Shown: one piece after another, positions 1 through 10,116 of the stretch
How the letters are laid out: each line of letters opens with the position of its first letter
Position numbering within the stretch: the stretch's first letter is position 1
Origin: Sungkyunkwania multivorans
GTDB taxonomy: Bacteria; Bacteroidota; Bacteroidia; Flavobacteriales; Flavobacteriaceae
Direction: 5' to 3'
Length of the DNA: 64,000 bases
Assembly: GCF_042675645.1 (NCBI RefSeq)
Contig: NZ_JBHTJH010000003.1
Location: forward strand, 1 to 64,000
The notes under the pieces: model-generated
Databases searched by the model: none
Told to the model about the DNA's origin: nothing
Seen by the model: only the letters and a program-made list of their open reading frames with translations
Made by a program: the position numbers and the translations under genes

Positions 1-154
1 ACATCGCAAAACTTTTTTCAAAAAATGTCGCAACGCCCTGAGAACACTAGACTTGCGCAACGAAAAAAAATCAAGGGACATCATGACGGGCCACTCAATC
101 TTCAGGATCAACAACCTTTAACCAGTCTTTGAATTTTACAGTAGAAAACTGAAA
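1..154. other. Left-edge intergenic sequence, no gene seen
   Basis: No credible gene is visible between the window edge and the porin stop codon. Read on the minus strand, the first 30 bases hold a T-rich/A-rich dyad (TTTTTTGAAAAAAGTTTTG) like the sequence that often precedes strong stable-RNA promoters in Flavobacteriaceae, so a tRNA or rRNA gene could lie just outside the window. This is inference; no promoter or RNA body is present inside the window. Confidence 0.3.
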
Positions 155-2101
155 TCACTTAAAGAAATTCCATACAACCCCAAATCGGACGATAAAGTCG
201 CGATACGGATAGTCAGGTGCTGAAAAGAAATTGTAGCCCGTGAAATTAGAGTTGAAATGCTCCGCCTTTAGAAATATCCGAGTACGCTTGATCTTGGCAT
301 TGACAAAGAAGTCGAGCCTAGGGAAATCACCGATTTCTCTTGTATCCTGAATATAAAACTCTCCAATCAATGGATTATAGGCATTCGCATAATACTTGCT
401 AAAGTAGTTAAACGTTACGCCCGTCTGCAGGAAAAGAGCCTTTTTAAATAGCTTATTTGTATAATACAAGGAGTTTCGAGTCATCAGCTTTGGAACGTTA
501 AGGATGTTCTCGCTTTGAGATACATTCTGATACAGAATTGTATTATCTAAAGCGAATTTCCCATAGCGAAACTCTTTTTGCAACTTTATTTTAAGATGGT
601 TGATCGTACCGCCAAATTGTTTTGGTGCAACTACGACCGTGTCTGCTGTTGCTTGTGGTGTAAGTCCAAAGTATGCTCGGTCATCTAACACGGAATAAGC
701 GACTGAGGCATTTAACCATTTATCAGACTTAATATCCAATGTCACGTTTTGTACTTTTTCTTTATTGAAATCATTTTCCCAATTATAGCTCGTATAATCG
801 CTTTGATACAATAGAAAATTAAAGTTCGGAGATCTTGTGCTCGTGGAAATACTTGCAGCTACCTCTATATCATCTGAAAATTTGTATCCTGCGCCCCCTT
901 TAAAATAGTTGCCACCGATATCACCAATAACGGTCGAGGAAGCATCGGCCATTACATTCAATCCAGCGATTTGGTGTTTCCAGCTGCCGCCTATGGCAAT
1001 ATCGCTATCCGATAGTTGATTTGGTTGCACAATCCCATTATTGATGATCACATCTTTAAAGAAGTAGTTATAGAAATAGTTATTAGCTTTGATCTTGACG
1101 TCACCAAATGTTTTGGTTGCATAGCTGACGCTAAGTTCGTTGAACATGGACCGTAATTGGGCTCTATCTTTTAGGTTTGTAGGAATGAAACTTTCGCCAA
1201 AATAGCCATTGGCCCTGGTCTGCTCGTATTCGTAGAACTTAGTTTCATATCGAAAGGTGTGACCGACCGCAATATTGCTATATGAATTAGCGTCCTTTTT
1301 ATTCAGCAGTGCATAAGAATGATCAAAATAATATCGCTTACCATCCAACAGGCTGGTCGCATCCTGAAATCTCACTGAAAGTCTAGAACGATCAATGAAC
1401 TCTTCTTCACCAGAAAGAAAATTGGTCAATGCTTGCGGAGTAAGCCCTCCATTCTCTTGATTGGTGATATCTTGCGCGGTGATATGTCCTCTGAATAGAT
1501 ATCTCCCATTTTTGGAATTATAACTTGCTCCAAATCTAAAGTTACCTGTGCTGGTCAATATATTCTGGTATTTTCCCAAAGACCGAAGGCCTTTATACGC
1601 CAAAAAAACATTTAACTGTCTTGAGGTGTTCATGGTGATCAATGCATCTAGCATTTGACCTTGCTCAAACGCAGACTTATACATTACCTCGGTGGTAACG
1701 GTAGGCACTTCAAAATAGGAGATATCTTCCACCTCCATATAATTAAAATGCTTGGCAGTCATCCCGATATTTGGATATTGTTTCACTTCGTCAAAATCGT
1801 ACGCTAAGGTATTATAGGTCTGCCCAATATTTGAAAATCGTAAAAGTCCAAAATTATCTTTCCTTAAATAATTGTGCTTATAGTGCTTCCTAATTGTGAG
1901 AGCGGTATCGATATACGTTGTATCTCTACTATGGCTGATGATCTTGTAGTCCTTTATACTAAGTGAATCTGTCGCATTCGGCTCTTTAAAAGCTGGTCTC
2001 AGGCTTTTTCTAATAGAATCCTTAGGAATATCTTGTTGTTGTCTATTTTGAGCATTTGCCAATACTCCAGAGAGAAAAAGTAATACAACTAGTTTTTTCA
2101 T
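155..2101 (-). CDS. Putative outer-membrane porin, Porin_10 family
   Basis: This 648-residue protein is exported: residues 1-18 form a signal peptide ending in ANAQ. The rest is dominated by alternating polar/aromatic beta-strand patterns typical of an outer-membrane barrel, and it ends with an aromatic terminal strand (WNFFK). Length and N-terminal layout (a basic, Asp-rich segment after the signal, then LRKDNFGLLRFSNIGQ) match the Bacteroidota 'putative porin' family as I recall it (Pfam Porin_10). It probably forms a passive channel, but substrate and selectivity cannot be read from the sequence. It is transcribed leftward and lies 262 bp beyond the susCD terminator, so it is likely a separate unit. 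The start ATG is followed directly by the signal peptide and is the only sensible choice. Confidence 0.8.
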   Translation of the reverse strand: MKKLVVLLFLSGVLANAQNRQQQDIPKDSIRKSLRPAFKEPNATDSLSIKDYKIISHSRDTTYIDTALTIRKHYKHNYLRKDNFGLLRFSNIGQTYNTLAYDFDEVKQYPNIGMTAKHFNYMEVEDISYFEVPTVTTEVMYKSAFEQGQMLDALITMNTSRQLNVFLAYKGLRSLGKYQNILTSTGNFRFGASYNSKNGRYLFRGHITAQDITNQENGGLTPQALTNFLSGEEEFIDRSRLSVRFQDATSLLDGKRYYFDHSYALLNKKDANSYSNIAVGHTFRYETKFYEYEQTRANGYFGESFIPTNLKDRAQLRSMFNELSVSYATKTFGDVKIKANNYFYNYFFKDVIINNGIVQPNQLSDSDIAIGGSWKHQIAGLNVMADASSTVIGDIGGNYFKGGAGYKFSDDIEVAASISTSTRSPNFNFLLYQSDYTSYNWENDFNKEKVQNVTLDIKSDKWLNASVAYSVLDDRAYFGLTPQATADTVVVAPKQFGGTINHLKIKLQKEFRYGKFALDNTILYQNVSQSENILNVPKLMTRNSLYYTNKLFKKALFLQTGVTFNYFSKYYANAYNPLIGEFYIQDTREIGDFPRLDFFVNAKIKRTRIFLKAEHFNSNFTGYNFFSAPDYPYRDFIVRFGVVWNFFK

Positions 2102-2307
2102 TTAAACCTAAACGCTATTTATTCGCCGAAAATTATACATCACAAATCATTCCAAAAGGTGAAGCTTACTGATATCATTTAAGATCTTTGGCCATTAAAC
2201 TAAACTACACTATTTCATCTGTGTTCAATTTGAATAGCACTCGATATTATTTTGGGGATAAAGGTATGTTTTTTGAAAGAAAATATTCTTTTCCGATACA
2301 GAATAAA

Positions 2308-2337
2308 AAAGCCTCCGCTGTACGGAGGCTTTCTTTT
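2308..2337 (-). terminator. Terminator of the susCD operon
   Basis: The hairpin arms AGCCTCCG and CGGAGGCT are separated by five bases. On the minus strand the hairpin is followed by a T-run (A-run at 2305-2310 on +). It sits about 30 bp beyond the susD stop. Confidence 0.85.
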
Positions 2338-2363
2338 ATATAATTACCAATACGTGATACTGA

Positions 2364-3761
2364 CTAGTATCCTGGATTTTGCTCCAAGGTACCTTCACTT
2401 AAATCAACTTGGTTTACAGGAATCGGGAAAATAACTTTGTTAGCACCGGGAGCAGACTCTGCCACATTGGCCATACCTGGTCTTCTTAAATTATCTCCAT
2501 TTCTCAAAAGGTCCATTCTTCTATGCCCTTCGAAACAAAGTTCCTTTCTTCTCTCATTAAGGATATCATCCAAAGTAACAGATGTCAAGTCTGCAAGACC
2601 TGCACGCGCTCTTAAGCGATTGATATCATTCAAGGGTGTATCACCTGTTGTAGTACCACCTCTAAAGTTAGCCTCTGCTCTTGTTAAATACATCTCTGTA
2701 ATTCGAAGCACAGGTGCATTGTCTGCATTGGTAACACCATCAGGGTACTTGCTAGAGAATATTCTCCCAGCGTTTTGCTGTGCATCTGTTCCTGTTTGTG
2801 TTAAGGTGCTAAATCTTAAATCTCCTGGCTCTGCATTGAACGCAGCGATCAAATTATCAGAGAAAGGAGCATCACCTCTACCTTCTGGTACTGGGTTAGA
2901 TAGACCTGAGAAACCTTGACCACTGTCCTGACCATCAGCCGCTGTATTTACCAAAGTGAATAAAAACTCTCTGTCTTGCGTGTTATAGAAAGTGTAATCT
3001 GTAGCTAAGGCATAAGCTGAGTTATTGATCACATCGTTCGCCAAGCCAGCAGCCTGCGACCATTTTTCTTGATACAAATACAATCTAGCAAGCAACCCTT
3101 GTGCTGCTCCTAATGTAGCAACTGAATTATCGGTATCATCTAAAAACATGATAGCATCTAATAGGTCTTGCTCTATCTGCGCTTGCACCTCATTAAGCGT
3201 AGCTCTTGGAGGATTTGTCACATTCCCATCAAAAGGCTCTAAAACCAATGGAACCGCGAGATTTGTACCTCCAGAAACCTGAAGTGGTTGAGCAAACCAA
3301 TTTGACATGTTAAAGTATACTAATGCCCTGATAAACTTAGCTTGAGCCACCACATTGTTCTTTTCGGCATCCGTGAAATTAGGATCTGCCACTGTTGGAA
3401 CATTTTTAATGACCAGGTTGGCAGTACCAATGGTTTCGTAATTATCATCCCACATACCTGATATAGAGGTATTATCTGAAAGGGTTGAATAATCTCTCAC
3501 CTCTTGAAATGTTGGGAAAGACCCTTCAAAGTCGATATTATCGGCTTGCCAGTCCCCTGCCAACTGCCAAGTTCCGTTCAATACATCGTCTTGCTGGGCG
3601 GCACTATAAGCACCAGCCAAAACTCCACGAGCAAGCGTCTCATTAGAAAACGCAACATCCTGGGTAAGTTGGTCTTGTGGAGCGATATCTAAATCAGAAT
3701 CACAAGATAAAAAAGTGAAACCTGACAATAAAGCCGCTATTATAAATTTATTTTTTTTCAT
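2364..3761 (-). CDS. SusD/RagB family nutrient-binding outer-membrane lipoprotein
   Basis: SusD-type surface lipoprotein that binds a glycan or oligomer and delivers it to its SusC partner. Residues 1-19 are a lipoprotein signal ending in LS before Cys20. The C-terminal half carries the RagB/SusD signatures: MYLTRAEANFRGG, then LNDINRLRARAGL, then ILNERRKELCFEGHRRMDLLRNG, and the usual ending FPIPVNQVDLSEGTLEQNPGY. At 465 residues it is near the short end of the family. It follows the susC gene by 20 bp and shares its transcript. No glycoside hydrolase, lyase or sulfatase is next to the pair, so the substrate cannot be inferred from context; peptides or unusual glycans are possible. Confidence 0.95.
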   Translation of the reverse strand: MKKNKFIIAALLSGFTFLSCDSDLDIAPQDQLTQDVAFSNETLARGVLAGAYSAAQQDDVLNGTWQLAGDWQADNIDFEGSFPTFQEVRDYSTLSDNTSISGMWDDNYETIGTANLVIKNVPTVADPNFTDAEKNNVVAQAKFIRALVYFNMSNWFAQPLQVSGGTNLAVPLVLEPFDGNVTNPPRATLNEVQAQIEQDLLDAIMFLDDTDNSVATLGAAQGLLARLYLYQEKWSQAAGLANDVINNSAYALATDYTFYNTQDREFLFTLVNTAADGQDSGQGFSGLSNPVPEGRGDAPFSDNLIAAFNAEPGDLRFSTLTQTGTDAQQNAGRIFSSKYPDGVTNADNAPVLRITEMYLTRAEANFRGGTTTGDTPLNDINRLRARAGLADLTSVTLDDILNERRKELCFEGHRRMDLLRNGDNLRRPGMANVAESAPGANKVIFPIPVNQVDLSEGTLEQNPGY

Positions 3762-3781
3762 ATCCTATAATTAGTTTTGAA

Positions 3782-6751
3782 TTAGAATGATAAACGAGCT
3801 CCAAGTACAAATGTCTTTGATTGCGGAGGCGTAAAGAACGTTTCTCCTTGACGACCGTTGTTGCTTGAGTCAGTTACCTCAGGATCGATTCCTTCTAAAT
3901 CGTCTCCTTTAATTGTCCAAACATTGCTTGCAGTTGCATAGAGTCTAACTCCATTGATGAAACCTAATTTGGACGTCACACTTGCAGGAAGATTATATCC
4001 CAGTGTAATATTCTTAAGTCTCGCAAAAGAACCATCTTTCAACTGTTGCGTTGATCTTTGGTTGAAAGTTGCAAAAGTTGGGCTGCTGAAAGAAGGCAAG
4101 AAAGCTTCGTCACCTGGGTTTTCCCAAACATCCAACAAGGCCGTTCTTTTGTTAAAGAATCCATTAGGATTGTCTGTAAACCTTAAACCAGATACATAGA
4201 TATCATTTCCAACACTAAAGTTGAAGAAGAAATTCAGGTCGAAGTTCTTATATCTAAATGTATTTCTGAAACCACCTACGAAATCTGGATTCGCGTCACC
4301 TGCGATCACACGGTCTGCAGATGTAGGAGTTGTTGTTGGATTACCGTCGATATCTAACCATTCAGCATCACCAGTTTGAGGATTTACCCCATTGTAGCGA
4401 ATTAAATAGAAGCTGTTTACCGAGTTTCCTTCGATTGCTCTCTGCGAAGTTGTTGCAGCAACGAATCTTCTTCCCTGTGCATCTAGGTTAGCACCTGGCA
4501 AAGACAATACTTCATTTTCATTGATACCCAGATTCAAAGATGTTGTCCATTCGAAATCTTGCGTTTGAACGTTCACAGTGGTCAAATCAATATCCCAACC
4601 TCTGTTCTCCATATCACCAACGTTGTCGATGATCGAGTTAAGACCGCCATTCGTTTGAAGAATTGGTACGTTAAGAATCAAGTCACTTGTTCTTTTGTTG
4701 TAATAGTCAACGTTTAAGCTAATCCTATTGTCTAAGAAACCTGCCTCAAATCCAATATTATAAGATTCTGAACGCTCCCATCTCAAATTAGGGTTGGCAG
4801 CTGCAAGCTGTCTAAGTCCAGATATCCCATTATAGTTAGAGATGTTACCTCCTTGAAAACTTTCCAAAGACGCGAAATCTCCAATTCTATCGTTACCAGC
4901 CGTACCATAGTTACCTCTGAACTTTAATGTGCTGATCCAATCTACGTTATCCATAAAACTTTCTTCAGATACTAACCAAGCACCACCAGCAGACCAGAAC
5001 GTACCAAATCTATTGTTAAATCCAAATCTTGAAGAACCATCTCTTCTGATCGAACCTTCTACAATATATTTTCCGTCGTACGCATAGTTTGCACGTGCGA
5101 AGTATCCAACAAGTCGACTGTTTGTGAACGTGTTGTTTGTTGTACCAGGAGTAGATGCAGAAATTGTGTTGATCTGTTCATCTGATAAGAATCCTGTAGC
5201 AGTCACAGTAATTGCTCTAACCTCGGTCTGCTCGTAAGACATACCAGCAACCGCCGTAATGTCGTGAACATCAGCAAATGTTCTATTGAAGTTCAATGAG
5301 TTTGTAAAAACAAACTTGTTTTGTTGATTTACGATATCTGAAGCAAAACCTCCAGGCGAGTTGATCTCAAATGATCTTTGGAATTCTTCCAAAACCAAAC
5401 GGTCAATACCAAAGTCGGATCTAAAGTTCAAGCCATCGGCTAATTTGATCTCACCAAAGATATTCCCTGTAGTTCTGAAACTGTTGGCATCATTGATATC
5501 CAATGCCTCAATTGCAAGAACGTTGGCAATGAATCCTGTATTCACAAAATTTCCATCGGCATCAAATGCTTCTACCCATGGAGTTTGCAAGTACGCAGAG
5601 GTAAAAGGTGCAAACGTAGAGTTTTCAGCACCAACTCTGTCGTTACGAGTTTCACCAACACTCAAGTTCACTCCTAATCGCAACCAGTCGTTCGCATCAT
5701 GCGTTAAGTTTACTCTCGCGTTTAATCTATTTAGATTGTTACCAATGATGAATCCTTCTTGGTCTTTGTAGGTTGCCCCAACAAAGAAGGTTGTCTTTTC
5801 ACTACCACCAGTAACACTCACATTAACATCCTTAGAGAAACCTGTTCTTGAGATGTTCTCTGCCCAATCGAAACCTCCTTGTGGAAGCACATCAACTGAT
5901 GGAGCAGAACCTCTATCAACGATAAATTGTCTGAATTGGTCAGCATTCATCATCTCAAACTCATCAGTACTCTGACTCCATGAAGTGCTTACATCTAGTG
6001 TAACTTTGGTATCTTGATTCTTCTTACCAGACTTTGTGGTAATCAAAACCACACCATTCGCACCCCTAGAACCGTATACTGCAGTTGCAGCCGCATCCTT
6101 CAAAACCGTGAATGTTTCAATATCGTTCGGGTTAAGGTCTCCCAGCGGGTTTAGTGCCTGACCACCTTGACCAGCAGTCACCAATGCATCGTTCAACGGA
6201 ACACCATCGATTACAAACAAAGGTCTACCTCCAGAAGAAATAGAAGCTACACCACGAATTTTAATTACTGGCGCAGCACCTAAGATACCCGAAGAATTCA
6301 CCACTTGTACCCCAGAAGCTTGTCCTTGAAGTAATTCTTGTGGAGAAACTGCCGGGATATCGGCGATATTCTCATTACTTACCACAGATAAACTCTGTAC
6401 AAGCTTTTTCCTACTCTGTTGACCATAAGCAATAACAACCACCTCTTCAAGCTCATTATCTGGAGCCAGAGAGACGTTGATAGTGCTGGATGCTCCAACA
6501 GCTACTTTCTGAGTAGCATACCCTACGTAGCTAAACTCAAGAGTCTGACCTTCACTAGCGTTGACAGAATACTTTCCGTCAAAATCTGTACTCACACCCT
6601 GTGAAGTACCAGAAACAAGTACTGTAGCTCCTGGTAAAGGTAAACCAGCATCATCTGTAACAGTACCTGTAATCGTTTTCTCTTGTGCAAGAGATAATTG
6701 AAATACAAACGCCATAACGAGCGTAAGCATCCAAGTAAACTTTGATCTCAT
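3782..6751 (-). CDS. SusC/RagA family TonB-linked outer-membrane receptor
   Basis: TonB-dependent outer-membrane transporter, first gene of a two-gene susCD operon. After a signal peptide (residues 1-22, ending SLA) comes the carboxypeptidase-D-like domain typical of SusC proteins (ITGTVTDDAGLPLPGATVLV, about 26-100), then a TonB-box-like LEEVVVIAYG near residue 105. The plug domain follows with IKIRG, LFVIDGVPLND and TVLKDAAATAVYGSRGANG, and a long beta barrel ends in LGARLSF. Length (989) is normal. The residues after the TonB box (QQSRKKLVQSLSVV) are a common variant. The 140 bp upstream contain a near-consensus promoter element (AACATTTG on the minus strand), giving an untranslated leader of about 75 nt. 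Energy comes from TonB/ExbBD; two TonB paralogues lie at 39.0-40.6 kb. Confidence 0.95.
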   Translation of the reverse strand: MRSKFTWMLTLVMAFVFQLSLAQEKTITGTVTDDAGLPLPGATVLVSGTSQGVSTDFDGKYSVNASEGQTLEFSYVGYATQKVAVGASSTINVSLAPDNELEEVVVIAYGQQSRKKLVQSLSVVSNENIADIPAVSPQELLQGQASGVQVVNSSGILGAAPVIKIRGVASISSGGRPLFVIDGVPLNDALVTAGQGGQALNPLGDLNPNDIETFTVLKDAAATAVYGSRGANGVVLITTKSGKKNQDTKVTLDVSTSWSQSTDEFEMMNADQFRQFIVDRGSAPSVDVLPQGGFDWAENISRTGFSKDVNVSVTGGSEKTTFFVGATYKDQEGFIIGNNLNRLNARVNLTHDANDWLRLGVNLSVGETRNDRVGAENSTFAPFTSAYLQTPWVEAFDADGNFVNTGFIANVLAIEALDINDANSFRTTGNIFGEIKLADGLNFRSDFGIDRLVLEEFQRSFEINSPGGFASDIVNQQNKFVFTNSLNFNRTFADVHDITAVAGMSYEQTEVRAITVTATGFLSDEQINTISASTPGTTNNTFTNSRLVGYFARANYAYDGKYIVEGSIRRDGSSRFGFNNRFGTFWSAGGAWLVSEESFMDNVDWISTLKFRGNYGTAGNDRIGDFASLESFQGGNISNYNGISGLRQLAAANPNLRWERSESYNIGFEAGFLDNRISLNVDYYNKRTSDLILNVPILQTNGGLNSIIDNVGDMENRGWDIDLTTVNVQTQDFEWTTSLNLGINENEVLSLPGANLDAQGRRFVAATTSQRAIEGNSVNSFYLIRYNGVNPQTGDAEWLDIDGNPTTTPTSADRVIAGDANPDFVGGFRNTFRYKNFDLNFFFNFSVGNDIYVSGLRFTDNPNGFFNKRTALLDVWENPGDEAFLPSFSSPTFATFNQRSTQQLKDGSFARLKNITLGYNLPASVTSKLGFINGVRLYATASNVWTIKGDDLEGIDPEVTDSSNNGRQGETFFTPPQSKTFVLGARLSF

Positions 6752-6926
6752 ATTAACATTATTTGAATTAGTCCAGCAGCAAACTTCTTAATAATTTCTT
6801 AATAATACAAGTATTTCAGTAGCTGCAAATGTTAAATGCTGAATTTAATGTAAAAATACCTCCTTTCTTTTAGCATCTAAACAATTGATTAGATGTTGTT
6901 TTACGATAACGGTTGCGCTAAAATGT

Positions 6927-6934
6927 TAATTTTG
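6927..6934 (+). promoter_or_regulatory. Bacteroidota -7 element for rnhB
   Basis: TAATTTTG matches the TAnnTTTG consensus, and transcription would start around 6941, 12 nt before the ATG at 6953. No good -33 TTG lies at the expected distance. It supports the internal start of rnhB over the upstream in-frame ATG at 6893, which would lie outside this transcript. Confidence 0.45.
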
Positions 6935-6952
6935 CTAAAAACTTTAACATTC

Positions 6953-7549
6953 ATGCTACTCCCATACCTAAAGAATGTCGCTGAAGCTGGGACAGATGAG
7001 GCCGGTCGTGGTTGTCTTGCAGGTCCTGTCACGGCATCGGCGGTTATTTTACCTAAAGATTTCAAACACCATGTGCTCAACGATTCCAAACAACTTACCA
7101 AAAACAAACGCGCTTCTCTTCGACCGTTTATCGAGGCACATGCGATTTCCTTTGGTATTGCCCACATATTTCCCGAAAAAATTGACGAGATAAACATTTT
7201 GAACGCTTCGATATTGGCAATGCACAATGCAATCGATGGTCTTAGCGAACCTTTGAATCATATCATCGTAGATGGAAACAAGTTTAAACCGTATAAAGAA
7301 GTCCCCCACCAATGCATCGTTAAAGGGGATAGCAAGTTTTTGAGCATCGCCGCAGCTTCTGTCCTTGCAAAGACCTACCGCGATGCCTATATGGAGAAAA
7401 TACATGAAGAATTTCCTATGTACAACTGGAAAAAGAACAAGGGATACCCTACCAAAGAGCACCGAGCGGCGATCAAGAAATACGGCATCACAAAGTATCA
7501 CAGAAAAAGTTTTCGCTTATTGCCTGAACAATTAAGCCTGAATTTTTGA
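6953..7549 (+). CDS. rnhB: Ribonuclease HII
   Basis: Cuts the RNA strand of RNA-DNA hybrids and single ribonucleotides embedded in DNA, in the cytoplasm. The four-acid metal site is visible: D15 and E16 in AGTDEAGRGCLAGPV, an Asp in IIVDGNKF and an Asp in SIAAASVLAKTYRD. The C-terminal block GYPTKEHRAAIKKYGITKYHR is the conserved substrate-recognition region. The reading frame extends upstream to an ATG at 6893, but family alignment from memory favours the ATG at 6953 (198 residues), and a promoter-like element lies between the two. It diverges from susC and precedes a large lipoprotein gene by 28 bp. Confidence 0.95.
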   Translation: MLLPYLKNVAEAGTDEAGRGCLAGPVTASAVILPKDFKHHVLNDSKQLTKNKRASLRPFIEAHAISFGIAHIFPEKIDEINILNASILAMHNAIDGLSEPLNHIIVDGNKFKPYKEVPHQCIVKGDSKFLSIAAASVLAKTYRDAYMEKIHEEFPMYNWKKNKGYPTKEHRAAIKKYGITKYHRKSFRLLPEQLSLNF

Positions 7550-7577
7550 GTTTATTATTTTTGCAGCAATATATCCA

Positions 7578-10073
7578 ATGAAATACATGAGAAGCATTCT
7601 TGCAATTGCCTTGACCTTATTCGTACTAAGTTGTAAAAGTGAACGAAAGCAAATTGACGACCTTAGCAACTTTGCCCCTCATAATTCTTCGATCATCCTA
7701 AGTATTGCCAACAATGAAGCATTTCAAAGAGACCTAAAAAACAATGACTTTCTGAACATGATAGAAGGGCTGCCCGAGACCAAAGATGTGGTAGAAAAAC
7801 TGACGGATATCACGACCTTAAATCCAAAGAGCGAATCATTGCTCTGTTTTGTTGAAGTGGGCAAGAATAATTTTGAATACAGTTTCATCACAAAGAGCCA
7901 TCCTGAACTTGTTAAGTCGGATACCTTAGCGAATGTCACTTCCTTCAATTACAACAACACCCCAGTGAAGGAAAAACGGTACGATGGATCAGGTAGTCAA
8001 AGCTTCCAGACAACTCTAGATAGCATTTTTATTCAATCTTCTTCCAGATTAATCATTGAGAACACCATCAGGACCTTCCATTCTGCTTCGGAAGTGGATC
8101 ATACATTCTTAAAGAATGCTCTAGAGACCTTCGACCCTCAAAAACAAAACGCAATTTTCATCGATGATAAGAAGGCGGCGGCTGTTTTTAAAAAGTCGAT
8201 GCCCTCATTTGATAAGTTCTTAATGGGCGCGGACTTTGCATCGTGGGTCAACTTGGAAATAGGATTGGATCAAAACGCGATCCGATTGGATGGTATTGCG
8301 TTTGCCAACGATTCGCTACCCAAAATTTTGAATATTCTCAAAAATACCAATGCTTTAGAGAATACCTCACCAAAGATCACACCGATCTCAGCAGACGCAG
8401 TTATCAGCTTTACCTATGACGATTGGGAGACCCTAAGTGCCAATTTACATCTTTACGATCAAAGGACCTATGCCCAGAAAAGGGAGTTTGACAATGACCT
8501 TTTCTCTTCTATAAGCGAAGTTTCTATTATCTATGATAAAAATGAGAAGGTTGCTGCACTGCGCGCTTACGATATTATAACGACCACGGAAGCGCTTGGC
8601 GTAAAGGAACAACCAGCCAGCACTTTTAGGGATATCGAGATTTTCTCAACAGCAAATAAGGAAGTGCTTAATAAAAATCTTTATCCCCTTATAGAAGACA
8701 CAACGGTATCCTTCTATGCCGCTATCGGGGACCATCTGTTGTTTTCAAATTCCCAAGCAGCTTTAGAAAACATCATCGCCAACTATCAAAGCAACAACAC
8801 CTTAGCGCAAAGCAAGAGCTTTAAAGACCTCTCTATTGCTATGAGTGACGCTTCGTCCATCTTGATGATCGGAATAAATCCTGGCTTTAAAGAATTGCTG
8901 GCAGACCATATGAATGAGCAAAGTGCAGAAAAGCTTCGGGACATCGATTTGAGGAATTATCCTATGCTGGCATTTCAAATCGTACAAGAAAAAGGATATG
9001 CGCATGTTCATGGTGTGATCAAAAGGAATCGCCCACAAACCAATAAGAATACAGTCTCCCAAATTGCCAGCATCACTCTGGATGCCGATCTGGGCATCTC
9101 ACCTCAATTCGTTATGAATCATAGGACCAAGGAGCGAGAAATTGTGATTCAGGATGTAGAAAACAATCTTTATCTCATTTCAAATCAAGGCGACGTTCTT
9201 TGGAAAAAGAAACTCGATGGAAGGATCATTGGGACTATTTCACAGGTGGACCTTTACCGAAATGGCCGACTTCAGTTAGCATTTACTACCGATCGATCTT
9301 TTATGGTGTTGGACAGAAACGGAAAGGTGGTCCCTCCCTTCGATGTCAAGTATGATAAAAAGGTGACACAGCCACTGGCGGTCTTCGATTATGAAAACAA
9401 TAAGGATTACCGATTCGTGGTCACCACGGGAAAAAGGATTTGGATGTACAATAGAAAAAGGGAGGCCGTCGGTGGATTTACATTTAAGAATGCAAAAAAT
9501 CAGCCACTTTTTGCTCCCAAACATCTAAGAATAAAAGGCAAAGATTATATTGTGATCGCAGAGGAAGGCGGAAAGTTAAATATTTTGGACCGTCGTGGAA
9601 AGACAAGAGTGCCTGTAGCAGAGAAGATCGATTTTTCGGATAATGAAATCTACCTCTATGAGAATACCTTCATGACCACAAACAAAAATGGACAGTTGGT
9701 ACAGATAGACACCAACGGCAAGATGTCCAAGCGAGGTCTGAATTTGGAAGAACAACATTTTGTGACCTCTACGAGTAAGACGTTGGTCACCCTTTCTGAA
9801 AATCTATTGACCATTAAAGGTAAAAAGGTTGAATTGGATTATGGGATATACACCAGGCCAGAGGTGTTTTACATCAGCAATAAGATATACGTTTCAACAA
9901 CAGACACTCAGAGCAAGAAAGTGTATCTCTTTGATAGCAACGCCAAAACAATCGCTAATTTTCCAATTTACGGACGCGGTGAGATAGATCTGGAGAACAT
10001 CGATAAAGACCAGCAGTTAGAATGCGTTGTAAAAGGAGAAAGAAACTCCATCCTCCTATATCAAATTAATTAG
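7578..10073 (+). CDS. Large lipoprotein, N-terminal unknown domain plus beta-propeller-like repeats
   Basis: Unidentified envelope lipoprotein of 831 residues. The signal ends in VLSC, with Cys19 as the lipid-bearing residue and Lys at +2. Residues 20-480 are an alpha/beta region without a motif I recognise, vaguely like DUF3352 proteins. Residues about 500-831 contain repeated blade-like units with a Leu-Tyr/Met-Asp pattern followed by Arg/Asn-Gly turns (NLYLISNQGDVLWKKKLDG, FMVLDRNGKVV, IWMYNRKREAVGGF, LNILDRRGKTRVPV, VQIDTNGKM), suggesting a PQQ/WD-like beta propeller. It is 28 bp behind rnhB on the same strand and may be co-transcribed; a TATTTTTG element at 7556-7563 could give it its own promoter. 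The start could be Met1 or Met4. Function unknown. Confidence 0.7.
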   Translation: MKYMRSILAIALTLFVLSCKSERKQIDDLSNFAPHNSSIILSIANNEAFQRDLKNNDFLNMIEGLPETKDVVEKLTDITTLNPKSESLLCFVEVGKNNFEYSFITKSHPELVKSDTLANVTSFNYNNTPVKEKRYDGSGSQSFQTTLDSIFIQSSSRLIIENTIRTFHSASEVDHTFLKNALETFDPQKQNAIFIDDKKAAAVFKKSMPSFDKFLMGADFASWVNLEIGLDQNAIRLDGIAFANDSLPKILNILKNTNALENTSPKITPISADAVISFTYDDWETLSANLHLYDQRTYAQKREFDNDLFSSISEVSIIYDKNEKVAALRAYDIITTTEALGVKEQPASTFRDIEIFSTANKEVLNKNLYPLIEDTTVSFYAAIGDHLLFSNSQAALENIIANYQSNNTLAQSKSFKDLSIAMSDASSILMIGINPGFKELLADHMNEQSAEKLRDIDLRNYPMLAFQIVQEKGYAHVHGVIKRNRPQTNKNTVSQIASITLDADLGISPQFVMNHRTKEREIVIQDVENNLYLISNQGDVLWKKKLDGRIIGTISQVDLYRNGRLQLAFTTDRSFMVLDRNGKVVPPFDVKYDKKVTQPLAVFDYENNKDYRFVVTTGKRIWMYNRKREAVGGFTFKNAKNQPLFAPKHLRIKGKDYIVIAEEGGKLNILDRRGKTRVPVAEKIDFSDNEIYLYENTFMTTNKNGQLVQIDTNGKMSKRGLNLEEQHFVTSTSKTLVTLSENLLTIKGKKVELDYGIYTRPEVFYISNKIYVSTTDTQSKKVYLFDSNAKTIANFPIYGRGEIDLENIDKDQQLECVVKGERNSILLYQIN

Positions 10074-10116
10074 ATGCTCTTAGACATTTGATTCTTTGGT
10101 ATGAGCGACCATGGCA

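Noticed and set aside
95..157. In-frame continuation after the porin stop codon (FQFSTVKFKDWLKVVDPED)
   Set aside because: The porin already ends with the expected aromatic terminal strand, and the continuation has no start codon; readthrough is not supported.
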